Assembly: GCA_964502005.1 (NCBI GenBank)
Contig: CAZCUX010000010.1
Coordinates: 62,001 to 126,000 of the forward strand
Direction of reading: 5' to 3'
DNA: 64,000 bases
Origin: CAJWOS01 sp964502005
GTDB lineage: Bacteria > Myxococcota_A > UBA796 > UBA2385
Shown here: positions 8,171 to 16,798 of the stretch, one piece after another
Position numbering within the stretch: position 1 is the stretch's first letter
Layout: the number at the start of each line of letters is the position of its first letter
Made by a program: the position numbers and the translations under genes
Notes under the pieces: model-generated
What the model was told of the DNA's origin: nothing
What the model saw: the letters and a program-made list of their open reading frames with translations, nothing else
Databases searched by the model: none

Positions 8171-10111
8171 CTAAGGACAGCCCTCAAGGACGAACGTGTC
8201 CTCTTGGTCGCCTTCATCACACTCCAACACGAGGTCCGCGGGGTCAACGACCGCGCGCAGGTGGGTGCCGACGGCTTCGTGAGTTGTGGAGACCACCCAC
8301 TCCAAGCTGCCTTCTGCGGGCACGGCGTCGGTAAGGGTGACGACCTCGATGAGCGTTTCGGTCGTGCCGTCGCCGCCGTAAATCTCGACCACAAGTCCAG
8401 GCGCCACTTCTTCTGGGCCCGCATTCCAGATTTGCATCGAGATGTCGGCGTAGCCACCTGGTTCGCAGCTCGCGATGCAGACATCGTGAATGTCGATTGC
8501 GAGGTCGGGCTTGGCGGTGACGAAGATGCTCGACGGCTGGCCGCGGAAGAGGTTGGCCGGAGACAACCAAGGGGGGTCGGGGTGCGTGGGTATCGTGAGG
8601 TCGTCTTCGATATTTACGCTTGAGTAGCTGTATTGGTTATAGACGGGGCGCGCATAAGGCCAGTCGCCCAATGTACCACCGAATACTGTAAGACCGCTGT
8701 ACCCGGAGTTGCTGCCGAAGACCAGCTCTCCGTGCCCATCGCCGTCAACATCGGCCACAGCGGGCGTCTCGGCAAGGGTGATGCTGCCATGGTTGGGGTC
8801 GCGCAGCACCACCGCACCTGTGGCGCCATTGAGCACCAAAATGTCCACTTCGTCGCCGTACACCACCTCGGGAACGCCATCCAGGTCGATGTCCCAACTC
8901 GTGGTGCCCGCCAAACCGGAGCCGTCCGAAACCGAAGTGGACCAACGAACGGAGCCATCGGGTTCATAGAGGACGACCGCGTTGCGTGCTGCAATCGCAT
9001 ATTCCTGAATGCCGTCGTTATCAAAGTCCGCGATGGCCATCGCCGAGCCATAAGGACCAGAGTGCGTGCGGGTCCAAAGTTCGACGCCCGTGTTGTCACA
9101 CAACGTAAGCGAACCGCTCCGGGACACCAAGACTTCGCCTTCATTGTCGCTGTCCGCGTTGACAGGGTGCGGGAAGCTGCCGACCCCACCTGCGCCGCAT
9201 TGGAACCAGAAGGTGCCGTCGGCGCGATAGACGCGGTTTTCGAGCATAATCTCCTGCACGCCATCCAAGTCAAGGTCCGCCGTGGCCGGGGCGCCCCAGT
9301 TGGAGGAAACACCCTGGAGCGTTGCGACGAGGGCTCCTGTGGGTCCGTCCAACACATACTGATTCGCGATAACCTCTACATCGCCGTCGCCTTCGAGGTC
9401 TGTAATGACCGCGTAGTTTTCGAGGTTCGTCGAAAGCGAGAAGCTCCACAACAGATTGCCGTTGAGGTCGTAGGCCACCACCGCCGAGCCGTTTTGGAGG
9501 TAGGTGACAATCTCGGCGGGTCCGTCGTTGTTGAGGTCGCCGAGGGCGGTGCCGCCTGTGCCGTCGATGCCAGTCTTCGACCACTTGACAGTGCCGGTGC
9601 GACCATCCAAAACGGCCAAGCAGCCATTGATGTAGCTCGAACAGCCATAGGTCGTCACGACTTCGGGAACGCCGTCGTCGTCGAGGTCGCCGACGGTTGG
9701 CGTGGCATACACGGGACCACCGGTGAACTGCCATTCAATCGTCGCGTTCCAGGGGTCGACCGGGGGCGTGCCGGTGGAGGGTCCGCCTTCGCAGTCCGCT
9801 TCGAGCTCGCTGCGGGGGGCGGGAAGCGCGAGGGTGCAGTCGCCGTCCATACAGTCGGCGATTCCGTCGCCGTCTGTGTCCGGGAAGTCTTCGTCAATCA
9901 GGCCATCGAGGTCGTCGTCGGCGCCGTTGCACTCTTCGGGGGGAGGAGGGTCGTCGGTGTCGGGATCGTCGGTGTCCGGCGGTTCGGTGGTGCCCGATTC
10001 TTCGGTCGAACCTTCCGCTTCGGGCTGGTCTTTCCCCGCGAGGTCGTATTCGGTGCAAGCCCCGAGAGTGAGAAGCAATAAGACTGACACCTTTGAATGC
10101 GCAGGGAACAT
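8171..10111 (-). CDS. FG-GAP/VCBS repeat lipoprotein with MopE-like segment and CARDB-like tail
   Basis: Encodes 646 residues. The N-terminus has a lipoprotein signal with lipobox LGAC (Cys19). A low-complexity linker with repeats of DTDDP leads into ECNGADDDLDGLIDED, the acidic Asp-rich motif of MopE-like and myxobacterial surface proteins, then DTDGDGIADC, resembling a calcium-binding thrombospondin type 3 repeat. Residues about 110-520 carry FG-GAP/VCBS blades such as VGDLDDDGVPEVVTTYG, IADFDNDGIQEYAIAA and VADVDGDGHGELVFGSN, predicting a calcium-binding beta-propeller. The last 120 residues (PDLAIDIHDVCIASCEPGGYADISMQIWN) look like a CARDB/immunoglobulin-like adhesion domain. It is probably an outer-surface lipoprotein for adhesion or ligand binding. 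It is divergent from sodN. Confidence 0.85.
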   Translation of the reverse strand: MFPAHSKVSVLLLLTLGACTEYDLAGKDQPEAEGSTEESGTTEPPDTDDPDTDDPPPPEECNGADDDLDGLIDEDFPDTDGDGIADCMDGDCTLALPAPRSELEADCEGGPSTGTPPVDPWNATIEWQFTGGPVYATPTVGDLDDDGVPEVVTTYGCSSYINGCLAVLDGRTGTVKWSKTGIDGTGGTALGDLNNDGPAEIVTYLQNGSAVVAYDLNGNLLWSFSLSTNLENYAVITDLEGDGDVEVIANQYVLDGPTGALVATLQGVSSNWGAPATADLDLDGVQEIMLENRVYRADGTFWFQCGAGGVGSFPHPVNADSDNEGEVLVSRSGSLTLCDNTGVELWTRTHSGPYGSAMAIADFDNDGIQEYAIAARNAVVLYEPDGSVRWSTSVSDGSGLAGTTSWDIDLDGVPEVVYGDEVDILVLNGATGAVVLRDPNHGSITLAETPAVADVDGDGHGELVFGSNSGYSGLTVFGGTLGDWPYARPVYNQYSYSSVNIEDDLTIPTHPDPPWLSPANLFRGQPSSIFVTAKPDLAIDIHDVCIASCEPGGYADISMQIWNAGPEEVAPGLVVEIYGGDGTTETLIEVVTLTDAVPAEGSLEWVVSTTHEAVGTHLRAVVDPADLVLECDEGDQEDTFVLEGCP

Positions 10112-10259
10112 ACAAGGACCTCCAAGTTTGGCGGTGTAGTGTACAGCATTTTGCGACGCTTGCCTGTTGGCGCGAAGCTTTTTGGGGGACGCTTGACAGC
10201 GACGCCCATTCCGATAGTTCCCCGCTGCGTCAACGCAAACGTTTACCCAGGATGGACCG

Positions 10260-10733
10260 ATGATTCGCCGGATTCTTGCCCGACTCGACCGCCAGTTCCC
10301 CGCCCCTGTTGCTGAAGCTCACTGCGACGGCCCCTGCGGTGTTTACGACCCCGCCTCCGCGCGCATCGCCGCCGAAGCGGTGTTGTCGATGACCAAGAAA
10401 ATCCTCGCGATGGACGTTCCTGACGCCTCCGACAAGGCCGCGTACGTCAAATACCACAACACCTTCGCGCGCTACACCGCCATCAAAGAAGAGCAGGCCC
10501 ACATCGCCAAGCAAGAGCTGCTGGTGCTTTGGACCGACTACTTCAAGCCGCACCATCTGGAAGCCTACCCCGACCTCCACAACACCTTCTGGTTGGCCGC
10601 CAAGGAGTGCAGCTACGCCAAGACCGAAGTGAGCCTCCACCACGCCGAAGCGCTCATGGGCCACATTGAGAAGATTCACAACATCTTCTGGGCCACCAAG
10701 AACCGCGCCGTTCCTTACTACACGGCATCCTAA
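10260..10733 (+). CDS. sodN: Nickel superoxide dismutase precursor
   Basis: Encodes 157 residues. Residues 21-29 read HCDGPCGVY, the nickel-hook of Ni-SOD (family consensus HCDLPCGVY). After removal of the 20-residue leader, His1, Cys2 and Cys6 of the mature enzyme provide the nickel ligands. The rest is the four-helix-bundle body (KKILAMD, YVKYHNTFARYTAIKEEQAHIAKQELLVLWTDYFKPHHLE), as in Streptomyces and cyanobacterial SodN. The enzyme converts superoxide to oxygen and peroxide in the cytoplasm. The Gly at mature position 4 in place of the usual Leu is a small deviation outside the ligand set. An AGGA motif precedes the ATG. The sodX gene follows within seven bases and a metal permease follows that. 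Confidence 0.95.
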   Translation: MIRRILARLDRQFPAPVAEAHCDGPCGVYDPASARIAAEAVLSMTKKILAMDVPDASDKAAYVKYHNTFARYTAIKEEQAHIAKQELLVLWTDYFKPHHLEAYPDLHNTFWLAAKECSYAKTEVSLHHAEALMGHIEKIHNIFWATKNRAVPYYTAS

Positions 10734-10739
10734 GCCCCA

Positions 10740-11069
10740 ATGGCTCCGATGCGCAGCGCAAGCGCCCGCGACCTCCTGGCGTGGCTCATGGGCCGTCGCC
10801 AAAGGGTGCGGGTCGTTGGCCCCAGCATGGAGCCGTTTTTGGCGAATGGGACAACCGTTCTCGTTCGCCAACAAAAACCTGTGCCGGGTGATGTGGTGCT
10901 CACAACGGCTCCCTCCGGCGACGTCCGAATCGTCAAGAGGGTCCACCACATCACACCCGACGGTCGATTGTATCTGCGGGGCGATGGCGAAGTAAGCACG
11001 GACAGCCGCGACTTCGGCGCGGTGGACCCAACGGCCACCCTCGGCGTCGTGGTGTGTACCTTCCCGTGA
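10740..11069 (+). CDS. sodX: Ni-SOD maturation protease (S24/S26 signal-peptidase-like)
   Basis: Encodes 109 residues, seven bases after sodN. It has the S26 catalytic motif GPSMEP with Ser29 and the general-base Lys in RIVKRV (Lys66), then the short LYLRGD strand that closes the family core. Such small soluble S26-like proteases encoded next to sodN remove the SodN leader to expose His1 for nickel binding. Its co-transcription with sodN fits that role precisely. No transmembrane helix is present, as expected for SodX and unlike LepB. A second ATG three codons downstream could be the real start. Confidence 0.92.
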   Translation: MAPMRSASARDLLAWLMGRRQRVRVVGPSMEPFLANGTTVLVRQQKPVPGDVVLTTAPSGDVRIVKRVHHITPDGRLYLRGDGEVSTDSRDFGAVDPTATLGVVVCTFP

Positions 11070-11072
11070 GTC

Positions 11073-11858
11073 TTGGGGGGGTCGTCCGTAAGCCTCGTTG
11101 ACGCCCCCGAAGTGTCTCTCACGCGCCTCCAGCACTCCGTTCCCGGAAATTCGTTGGACTCTCACCTCTTGTCCTTGCTGGTGGCCGCTGTCACCATCGC
11201 TGCGACCCACACGTTCATCGGCGTCGACCACTACCTCCCGTTCGTCGTGCTGGGGCGTGCCCGCAACTGGTCGCTGGCGCGCGTGCTCGGCATCACCGCG
11301 TTGTGTGGCGTTGGCCACGTCATCGGCAGTGTTGTGTTGGGTTTCGTTGGGATTGGTCTCGGAATGGCCGTCGGTGACCTCGTCGATATCGAAGGCGTTC
11401 GCGGCAGCCTCGCTGCTTGGGGCCTCATCGCGTTTGGACTCGTCTACGCCACATGGGCGGCGGTTCGCATCGCCCGCGAGCACCGCCATACCCACGTTCA
11501 CGCACACGAAGACGGCACACTCCACGTCCACGACCACAACCACAAGCGCACCCACCTCCACGCCCACGCCACCGGCGCGCTTACGTTGTGGGCGGTGTTT
11601 ATTGTGTTTGTACTCGGCCCCTGTGAGCCCCTTATCCCATTGTTGATGGCGCCAGCGTGGAACCACAATTGGACGGGCGTAGCCGCGGTGGCCGGCGTGT
11701 TTTCCATCACCACCATTGGGTTCATGATGGGGATGGCCGCCATTGGCTACCTCGGCCTGCGTATGGTGCCCCTGGACGGCATGCAAAAATATGCGCACGT
11801 AATGGCGGGCGTCGCGATTTTTTGTAGCGGCGCCGCGATTGAGCTGCTTGGCGTCTGA
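11073..11858 (+). CDS. His-rich nickel/cobalt permease-like membrane protein
   Basis: Encodes up to 261 residues from a TTG at 11073; a GTG at 11112 is an alternative start. About six transmembrane segments are visible. The first contains HTFIGVDH, close to the HX4DH metal-binding signature of NiCoT/UreH-type transporters but with one extra residue (His46, Asp52, His53). Between two helices lies a loop with 12 His in 29 residues (137-165), typical of metal-binding cytoplasmic loops in nickel, cobalt or zinc transporters. Its position three bases after sodX argues for nickel as substrate: import for Ni-SOD, or export to limit excess. The sequence does not decide the direction of transport. Confidence 0.75.
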   Translation: MGGSSVSLVDAPEVSLTRLQHSVPGNSLDSHLLSLLVAAVTIAATHTFIGVDHYLPFVVLGRARNWSLARVLGITALCGVGHVIGSVVLGFVGIGLGMAVGDLVDIEGVRGSLAAWGLIAFGLVYATWAAVRIAREHRHTHVHAHEDGTLHVHDHNHKRTHLHAHATGALTLWAVFIVFVLGPCEPLIPLLMAPAWNHNWTGVAAVAGVFSITTIGFMMGMAAIGYLGLRMVPLDGMQKYAHVMAGVAIFCSGAAIELLGV

Positions 11859-11861
11859 GCC

Positions 11862-12485
11862 TTACTCCGCGGGCATCGTCGAAAAAGCAAACGAAACCTG
11901 CACGTCGTTGTCACCGCCAACACCCGCGAAGTTGCCGTCGTCGCGCACAATCGCGGCGACGTCTTCGGTCTTGACCGCGACGCCACCTTCGGGTGGCATA
12001 TGGCGAAGCGTAACCTCTAGCGTGCCGCTCCCCGCACTTTCGACATTGACATCGTGCAGGATGCCCACTGGAAGGCCATTTTCGTCGGCGTCCGCATAGC
12101 TCACGACGAGCGGCGCGCCCGGCTGATTCGACGCCGGACCGTCGACGGCAGTGCCGGTCAGGAAGATTTGGTGCTCGGCGGCCGCTTCTTCGACCTCCCC
12201 CGTCACTTCTTCGACGGGCGCAACCAGTTCATTCCAAAACGAAACAGCGAGGGACCAGGTGGTCCCCACCGGCAAGGCCACATCATCGACCGCAATGGCG
12301 ACGCCATCCAGCTCCGGGTCGGACCAAACGAAGGTCTGCTCGTCCCCGGTCGTCGTTTCCGTAAAGGTCAGGTGGACCGCCGTGGTCAAGCCATGGTTGG
12401 CGTCTTCTTCCGCTTGCCCTTTCCCTTCCACGTCGCTACAAGCAGCCAGAAAAAGTGATAATACTACAACATCAAACAACTTCAT
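11862..12485 (-). CDS. Small lipoprotein paired with a TonB-dependent receptor
   Basis: Encodes 207 residues from an ATG at 12485, with GGGAG seven bases upstream. The signal MKLFDVVVLSLFLAAC has a clear lipobox (LAAC). The mature part is acidic with beta-type strands (LTTAVHLTFTETTTGDEQTFVW, LEVTLRHMPPEGGVAVKTED). No family is recognised. It follows the TonB-dependent receptor gene by 14 bases on the same strand, so the two are almost certainly co-transcribed; a surface or periplasmic substrate-binding partner of the receptor is the natural inference. The gene ends four bases from the convergent His-rich permease. Confidence 0.7.
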   Translation of the reverse strand: MKLFDVVVLSLFLAACSDVEGKGQAEEDANHGLTTAVHLTFTETTTGDEQTFVWSDPELDGVAIAVDDVALPVGTTWSLAVSFWNELVAPVEEVTGEVEEAAAEHQIFLTGTAVDGPASNQPGAPLVVSYADADENGLPVGILHDVNVESAGSGTLEVTLRHMPPEGGVAVKTEDVAAIVRDDGNFAGVGGDNDVQVSFAFSTMPAE

Positions 12486-12499
12486 AGTGATCTCCCGCA

Positions 12500-14905
12500 T
12501 CAGAAGTCCATCCCGTATTGAATAGATATATCTCGTCCAGGCTGATTGGCATAATAGCGCAAAAGGCTATTATAATCTCGGTATTCCGTATTGAGAAGAT
12601 TTGTTCCAGAAAGTGTGACGCGACCGGTGGTCGATTTGAGGTCAAATGCGGCCGAAGCCACCGCGCCCAGCAACACCACGCCATCGGGAGCGGGGATGAG
12701 GTCAACGGATGCAAGCGTTCTCGTCTGCTTGGCTACGGCATCTACGCGCACCCCAAAATCCCAATCGGAGAGCGAGCCTACTTCGCGTGGGCGGGCCACA
12801 ATTGTCGCCGATGCACGGTCAGGCGGCGTTCCAACCAACTGTTGGCCTGTCGCGCGGTCTTCGGCACGCACCATCGCCCCCGACACGTTCAAACCAATCA
12901 CAGCTTCGGGACCAAGGGAAACATAGCCGTCTATGCCCCGAAATGACGCCATGATGGGGGAGAACGTATACTCCGGCCAGGTCCCCTCGATGGTGACGGA
13001 ATACGTAGGAAAACCGTCGCTACCGAGTGCGGGCGCAAAATAGACAAAGTTCTCTACGCGGTTGGCAAATCCCGAAACCTCCGCGTCCATCGAAGGCAAG
13101 CGAAGGCCGAACGTGGGGGAAATACCCCAGGTGGTTTCTACGCTGAGATTGGGCTGACCAAGTGCGAAAACAGGCAGCGAGGGCGCAGAACCGAGGAGAT
13201 ATTGTTCGTCGATAGAGGGGAATCGACTGGCGCTGGAGACATCTACCCGCGCATCCAGATGGTCGGGAACCAAATGAACCAAGCCGCCTACGGACACAGA
13301 GCCCGTGTCGAACTGGCTGTCACAGCGCCGCCCATAGGTATAGGACGTACAATCGCTGGAATCGAGGGTCTCCCGCGCTTCGTGGCGCGCGAAGTCGTCC
13401 GTTTTGAGGTAGGCCGCGCGCGCGAGGTGGTCGTAGCGGGCCCCAGCGGACAGCATCGCCCGAGGGCTGGTCCAGGCGGCGTGCCCAAACACGCCCCCCA
13501 TCAAGGAGCGATAGTTGGGAATCAGCGCATAGCCGTCGTAAACATTTTCCTGCAAGCTCGCTTGGGCGCCCAAACCGGCATCTACGCGACCGTTGCCCAC
13601 GACTCTGCTGGGCGAGGTGGCGTGCAGGTCCAGGCTGTGGGTTCGAAGCGTGAAGTCATATTGGGCGCCCACTGCGCTGGGATCCCGCACTTGCGCATAT
13701 TCCCAGCGGTGGTTGAACTGCGAGGCGGCGACGGAATGAAACATCCAGCCCGCACCGAGGTCGGCATCAAAATGCGCAGAAACAACGTTATGATGGACTT
13801 CTTGGTAAGGACGGTCGATGTTTCGTTCAACGGTCCATTGGGCGGCGGTCGCCGGCTGTCCCGCAGCCCACGCGGCCTGGAACTCTTCGGGCGTCGAGGT
13901 GTGTACTCCATAAAACACCCCTTCTTTTCTCGAAAAGTGCGCGAAAGACAACCGAAATGTACGCCCATTCCCCGAATATTGGAGCGCTGTCCCCCCCGTC
14001 CATTGCTGGGCGGCGGTATTTCCAAGCACATACGTTGGCGTCTTATAGTTTGCATTGGAGGTGCCGGTGCCTTCCACCCGAAATGAAAGCCCGTCCGCAC
14101 GACGGGGAACCACATCCACCCGCCCGGCCGCATAGCCCAAGCGCCCGTTGGTGGCGGCACGAAGCAACGTGCGTCCACCGACACCGGGAACGGCACGCAT
14201 GGCCGGAGGACGCACCAGCACGACGCCGCCAATCGCATCTGGGCCAAACCGCGCACCGGCTGCACCTTTGATAACCGTTACCTCGCCGGCGGAGAACGGG
14301 TCAACCTCGGGAGCATGGTCGGGGCCCCACTTTTGGCTCTCATGGCGCACCCCATCGTAGAGCAGCAGCAACCTGCGTTCGGAATGGCCCCGAATAATCG
14401 GCTTGGCTGCGCTGCCCGATGTTCGCGCAACTTGTACCCCCGGCACCTGCGCGACGGCTTCTGCCAGTCCTTTCGAGGCGGTGCGGTCAAGGTCGTCGGT
14501 GGAAAGCTCTGTGCGCGCGTGTGTATCCGCCTGGGCCTCGGCATCGGCACGAACAACGTATTCATCGCCTGTTTCCGAAAATGCCTCGAAGACGACATCG
14601 ACCCACATCGACCCAGCAACGGGCACACCATCCCGCATCGCCGGCGCAAACACGGAGGCTTCGAGCGCCGCAACAGTGGCAGGAGAGAGCACCGGTGGGC
14701 CGACGACCTCCAAGACTTGTACGAGATGCCCGTGGTCATCCACCGAAACCAGCGCCTGCATCCGTACAGGCAAGAGCGCATGGGCAGAATCGGGAGCCAC
14801 CGGTGCCGGAACCTGCAAAAGTACCGGCGGGCTGTCCGCCCACGCTACCGCACCAAGCCCCAAAAGGAGCGCAGGCAGGCAGTAGCGGAGGACAGCAAGG
14901 CACAT
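12500..14905 (-). CDS. TonB-dependent outer-membrane receptor with N-terminal TonB-like domain
   Basis: Encodes 801 residues. A signal peptide ends near AVAWA. Residues about 45-112 resemble a TonB C-terminal domain (ALVSVDDHGHLVQVLEVVGPPVLSPATVAALEAS), a fusion seen in myxobacterial receptors. The plug follows (about 130-240): LAEAVAQVPGVQVARTSGSAAKPIIRGHSERRLLLLYDGVR and the family-typical VTVIKGAAGARFGPDAIGGVV. The remaining ~550 residues are a beta-barrel ending in a Phe (IQYGMDF), typical of outer-membrane insertion. It imports a scarce ligand with TonB energy. The LLLYDGVR plug and barrel style fit metal or siderophore receptors, and the neighbouring Ni-SOD block hints at a nickel or other metal chelate. 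No clear SD precedes the ATG. Confidence 0.9.
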   Translation of the reverse strand: MCLAVLRYCLPALLLGLGAVAWADSPPVLLQVPAPVAPDSAHALLPVRMQALVSVDDHGHLVQVLEVVGPPVLSPATVAALEASVFAPAMRDGVPVAGSMWVDVVFEAFSETGDEYVVRADAEAQADTHARTELSTDDLDRTASKGLAEAVAQVPGVQVARTSGSAAKPIIRGHSERRLLLLYDGVRHESQKWGPDHAPEVDPFSAGEVTVIKGAAGARFGPDAIGGVVLVRPPAMRAVPGVGGRTLLRAATNGRLGYAAGRVDVVPRRADGLSFRVEGTGTSNANYKTPTYVLGNTAAQQWTGGTALQYSGNGRTFRLSFAHFSRKEGVFYGVHTSTPEEFQAAWAAGQPATAAQWTVERNIDRPYQEVHHNVVSAHFDADLGAGWMFHSVAASQFNHRWEYAQVRDPSAVGAQYDFTLRTHSLDLHATSPSRVVGNGRVDAGLGAQASLQENVYDGYALIPNYRSLMGGVFGHAAWTSPRAMLSAGARYDHLARAAYLKTDDFARHEARETLDSSDCTSYTYGRRCDSQFDTGSVSVGGLVHLVPDHLDARVDVSSASRFPSIDEQYLLGSAPSLPVFALGQPNLSVETTWGISPTFGLRLPSMDAEVSGFANRVENFVYFAPALGSDGFPTYSVTIEGTWPEYTFSPIMASFRGIDGYVSLGPEAVIGLNVSGAMVRAEDRATGQQLVGTPPDRASATIVARPREVGSLSDWDFGVRVDAVAKQTRTLASVDLIPAPDGVVLLGAVASAAFDLKSTTGRVTLSGTNLLNTEYRDYNSLLRYYANQPGRDISIQYGMDF

Positions 14906-15173
14906 GGTCCGTACGGTGCAGCAGGGTTGCTCGCCCCTAATGCGCTTCGAACGCTATTGCAACAGAGTCGCGTTTGGAGTGGCGGTGCCTCGTTCATTTG
15001 TTTGCCCTGTCCAGCCGTCATGAGATACTGCGGATGCCGTAAGAATGGAGCCAGATGGGAGTGTGCCCAGCATGGCTCGCTGGAACCCGCGCGTATCGAC
15101 GACTTTGGCACCGTGTTTCCGCGTCGAAATCCGCACTGACGCATCCAAACAAAAACGGGTGTAGACTCCTCGA

Positions 15174-16751
15174 ATGTACCATAGGCGACTTCAACGATGG
15201 CTGTGCGTCAGCACGACAGCGGGGCTTTCCGGATGCACGGCAAGCGTCCCGCTGTTGCCCATGGCCGACCAGTTTTCGGTGGCCCAAGAAGAATCAGACA
15301 CCTCCGACCGTGTCCCCCCCACGGACTCCGGCACCACCAACGACGCGCCCATCACACGGGGAACCTGGGAGGCATCGGGTCCAACGGATTGCGCGTCCCC
15401 GCTGTCGTCGGCTGCATGGACAGATGCCTCGCACGTTTTCGGCGCCGAGAGCCCAACCGCGTTTCCCCATCCCCAGAGCACGCTGGCGCTCGAACTTTAC
15501 GAGGACCAATACTCCGTCTGGACCATCGAAGCCGCAGAAGGGACCGCTTGGCGCGCCCGCCGCTGGACTCCCCACGAATCTCCTATCACCTACGACATCC
15601 CGGATCCCTCTACGCGTGTACTGCTGCGTGACATTGAAAACGACGGCGTAATGGACGTTATCACCATTGGTCCACGGGCCTGCGTTCACCCTGGAGGCAT
15701 CGAGTCCCCCTGTATTCCCGTCGATGAACCCGACGGTTTTGGCGTTCAAGACGCCGAAATCGTCACGCTGGATGGAGAGCGCCGCTTGCTCATGGGCGTC
15801 ACCGCAATCTATCCCGGCGGTGGCCCAGGCCCGATTCAGGTGTTTGACAGCGACGTCAACATGGTGGACTCCATCTATTTTGATGCGCTCGAAAACCGCC
15901 TGCCATACTTTCTGTTTCCGATGGATTTTGACCACGACAATAGATTGGATCTTTATGTCTGTAATGATTTCGGCGGCGAGTGGGGCGGCAATGAGCTGAT
16001 GCGCGGAACAGAAGGGGCGCAGTTTACGCTACTCAACGATACCGGTTTAGAGATTGCGATGCACTGCATGAGTGTCAGTGCGGGGGATTGGGACGCCGAT
16101 GGACAGCTCGAGCTGTTTATCACCGGCACCGAGCGAAGCTGGCTGCTCACCGAGGTCGACGGCCAATGGTTCGACCTCTCGGCCCGCGTAGGTCTCCCCG
16201 CGCATGTTCACGAGCAAATGGGATGGGGCTCGATGTTCACCGATTTGGATAACGACGGTCAAATCGACATCATCAATGGAACCGCCGACCACGCGGGCCT
16301 CGAAGCCCTGTCCTTCGAATGGCGATACCTGCACCACGAAGGCGATGTCGTGGTCGACCGCGGCGCGGAGATTGGTTTGCCCACAAGGGCGGGCGTCCGT
16401 GCGGTTTTGACGTGGGACCTCAATGGCGACGGCGTACAAGACCTCTTGGGCGCGGACTTTATGCGCCAACAGCCATGGCTCTTTCTCTCCAATGGCTGCA
16501 CCGCCGACAATTACGTAGCTATCGACGCGCCGAGCGCAACGCGCGTCACCGTCAGAGCCGGGGGCGTCACGCGGGAGGGTTTGGTGACCCACTCCCCCGG
16601 TTTTGCGACGAGCCAGCCGCCGCGCGCTTGGTTTGGCTTGGGCACCGTAGATACAATTGACGAAATACGCCTCGAAGTGCCGGGGATGGGGGTTCAGGTC
16701 CTCGAAGGTCCACTCCCTGCGCGGCAAGTGATTCGGTGGACACCGGAATAA
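15174..16751 (+). CDS. FG-GAP repeat lipoprotein with ASPIC/UnbV-type C-terminus
   Basis: Encodes 525 residues. The N-terminus gives a lipoprotein signal with lipobox LSGC (Cys21), then an Asp/Ser/Thr linker. The body carries integrin-like FG-GAP/VCBS blades: LLRDIENDGVMDVITIG, PMDFDHDNRLDLYVCNDFGG, SAGDWDADGQLELFITG, FTDLDNDGQIDIINGTADH and LTWDLNGDGVQDLLGAD, each with Asp-rich calcium-type loops. The last 70 residues (RVTVRAGGVTREGLVTHSPGFATSQPPRAWFGLGTVDTIDEIRLEVP) match the ASPIC/UnbV domain that commonly follows FG-GAP repeats. It is probably a secreted or outer-membrane-anchored beta-propeller for binding or adhesion. It differs from the FG-GAP lipoprotein at 8171 in lacking the MopE-like segment. 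Confidence 0.87.
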   Translation: MYHRRLQRWLCVSTTAGLSGCTASVPLLPMADQFSVAQEESDTSDRVPPTDSGTTNDAPITRGTWEASGPTDCASPLSSAAWTDASHVFGAESPTAFPHPQSTLALELYEDQYSVWTIEAAEGTAWRARRWTPHESPITYDIPDPSTRVLLRDIENDGVMDVITIGPRACVHPGGIESPCIPVDEPDGFGVQDAEIVTLDGERRLLMGVTAIYPGGGPGPIQVFDSDVNMVDSIYFDALENRLPYFLFPMDFDHDNRLDLYVCNDFGGEWGGNELMRGTEGAQFTLLNDTGLEIAMHCMSVSAGDWDADGQLELFITGTERSWLLTEVDGQWFDLSARVGLPAHVHEQMGWGSMFTDLDNDGQIDIINGTADHAGLEALSFEWRYLHHEGDVVVDRGAEIGLPTRAGVRAVLTWDLNGDGVQDLLGADFMRQQPWLFLSNGCTADNYVAIDAPSATRVTVRAGGVTREGLVTHSPGFATSQPPRAWFGLGTVDTIDEIRLEVPGMGVQVLEGPLPARQVIRWTPE

Positions 16752-16752
16752 A

Positions 16753-16798
16753 TCAACGTTTTTTTTGCTTTATATCGACGACGCAAAAAAGACGTTGA
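16753..16798. terminator. Long hairpin after the FG-GAP/ASPIC lipoprotein
   Basis: TCAACG followed by a T-run and GC pairs with GC, an A-run and CGTTGA across a 14-base loop, with one bulge. The T-run on one strand and A-run on the other suit a bidirectional terminator just after the lipoprotein stop. Confidence 0.55.

Noticed and set aside
10193..10198. TTGACA before sodN as a -35 box
   Set aside because: No matching -10 box lies at 16-18 bases; the nearest candidate (GATAGT) is only 14 away, so I do not call a promoter.
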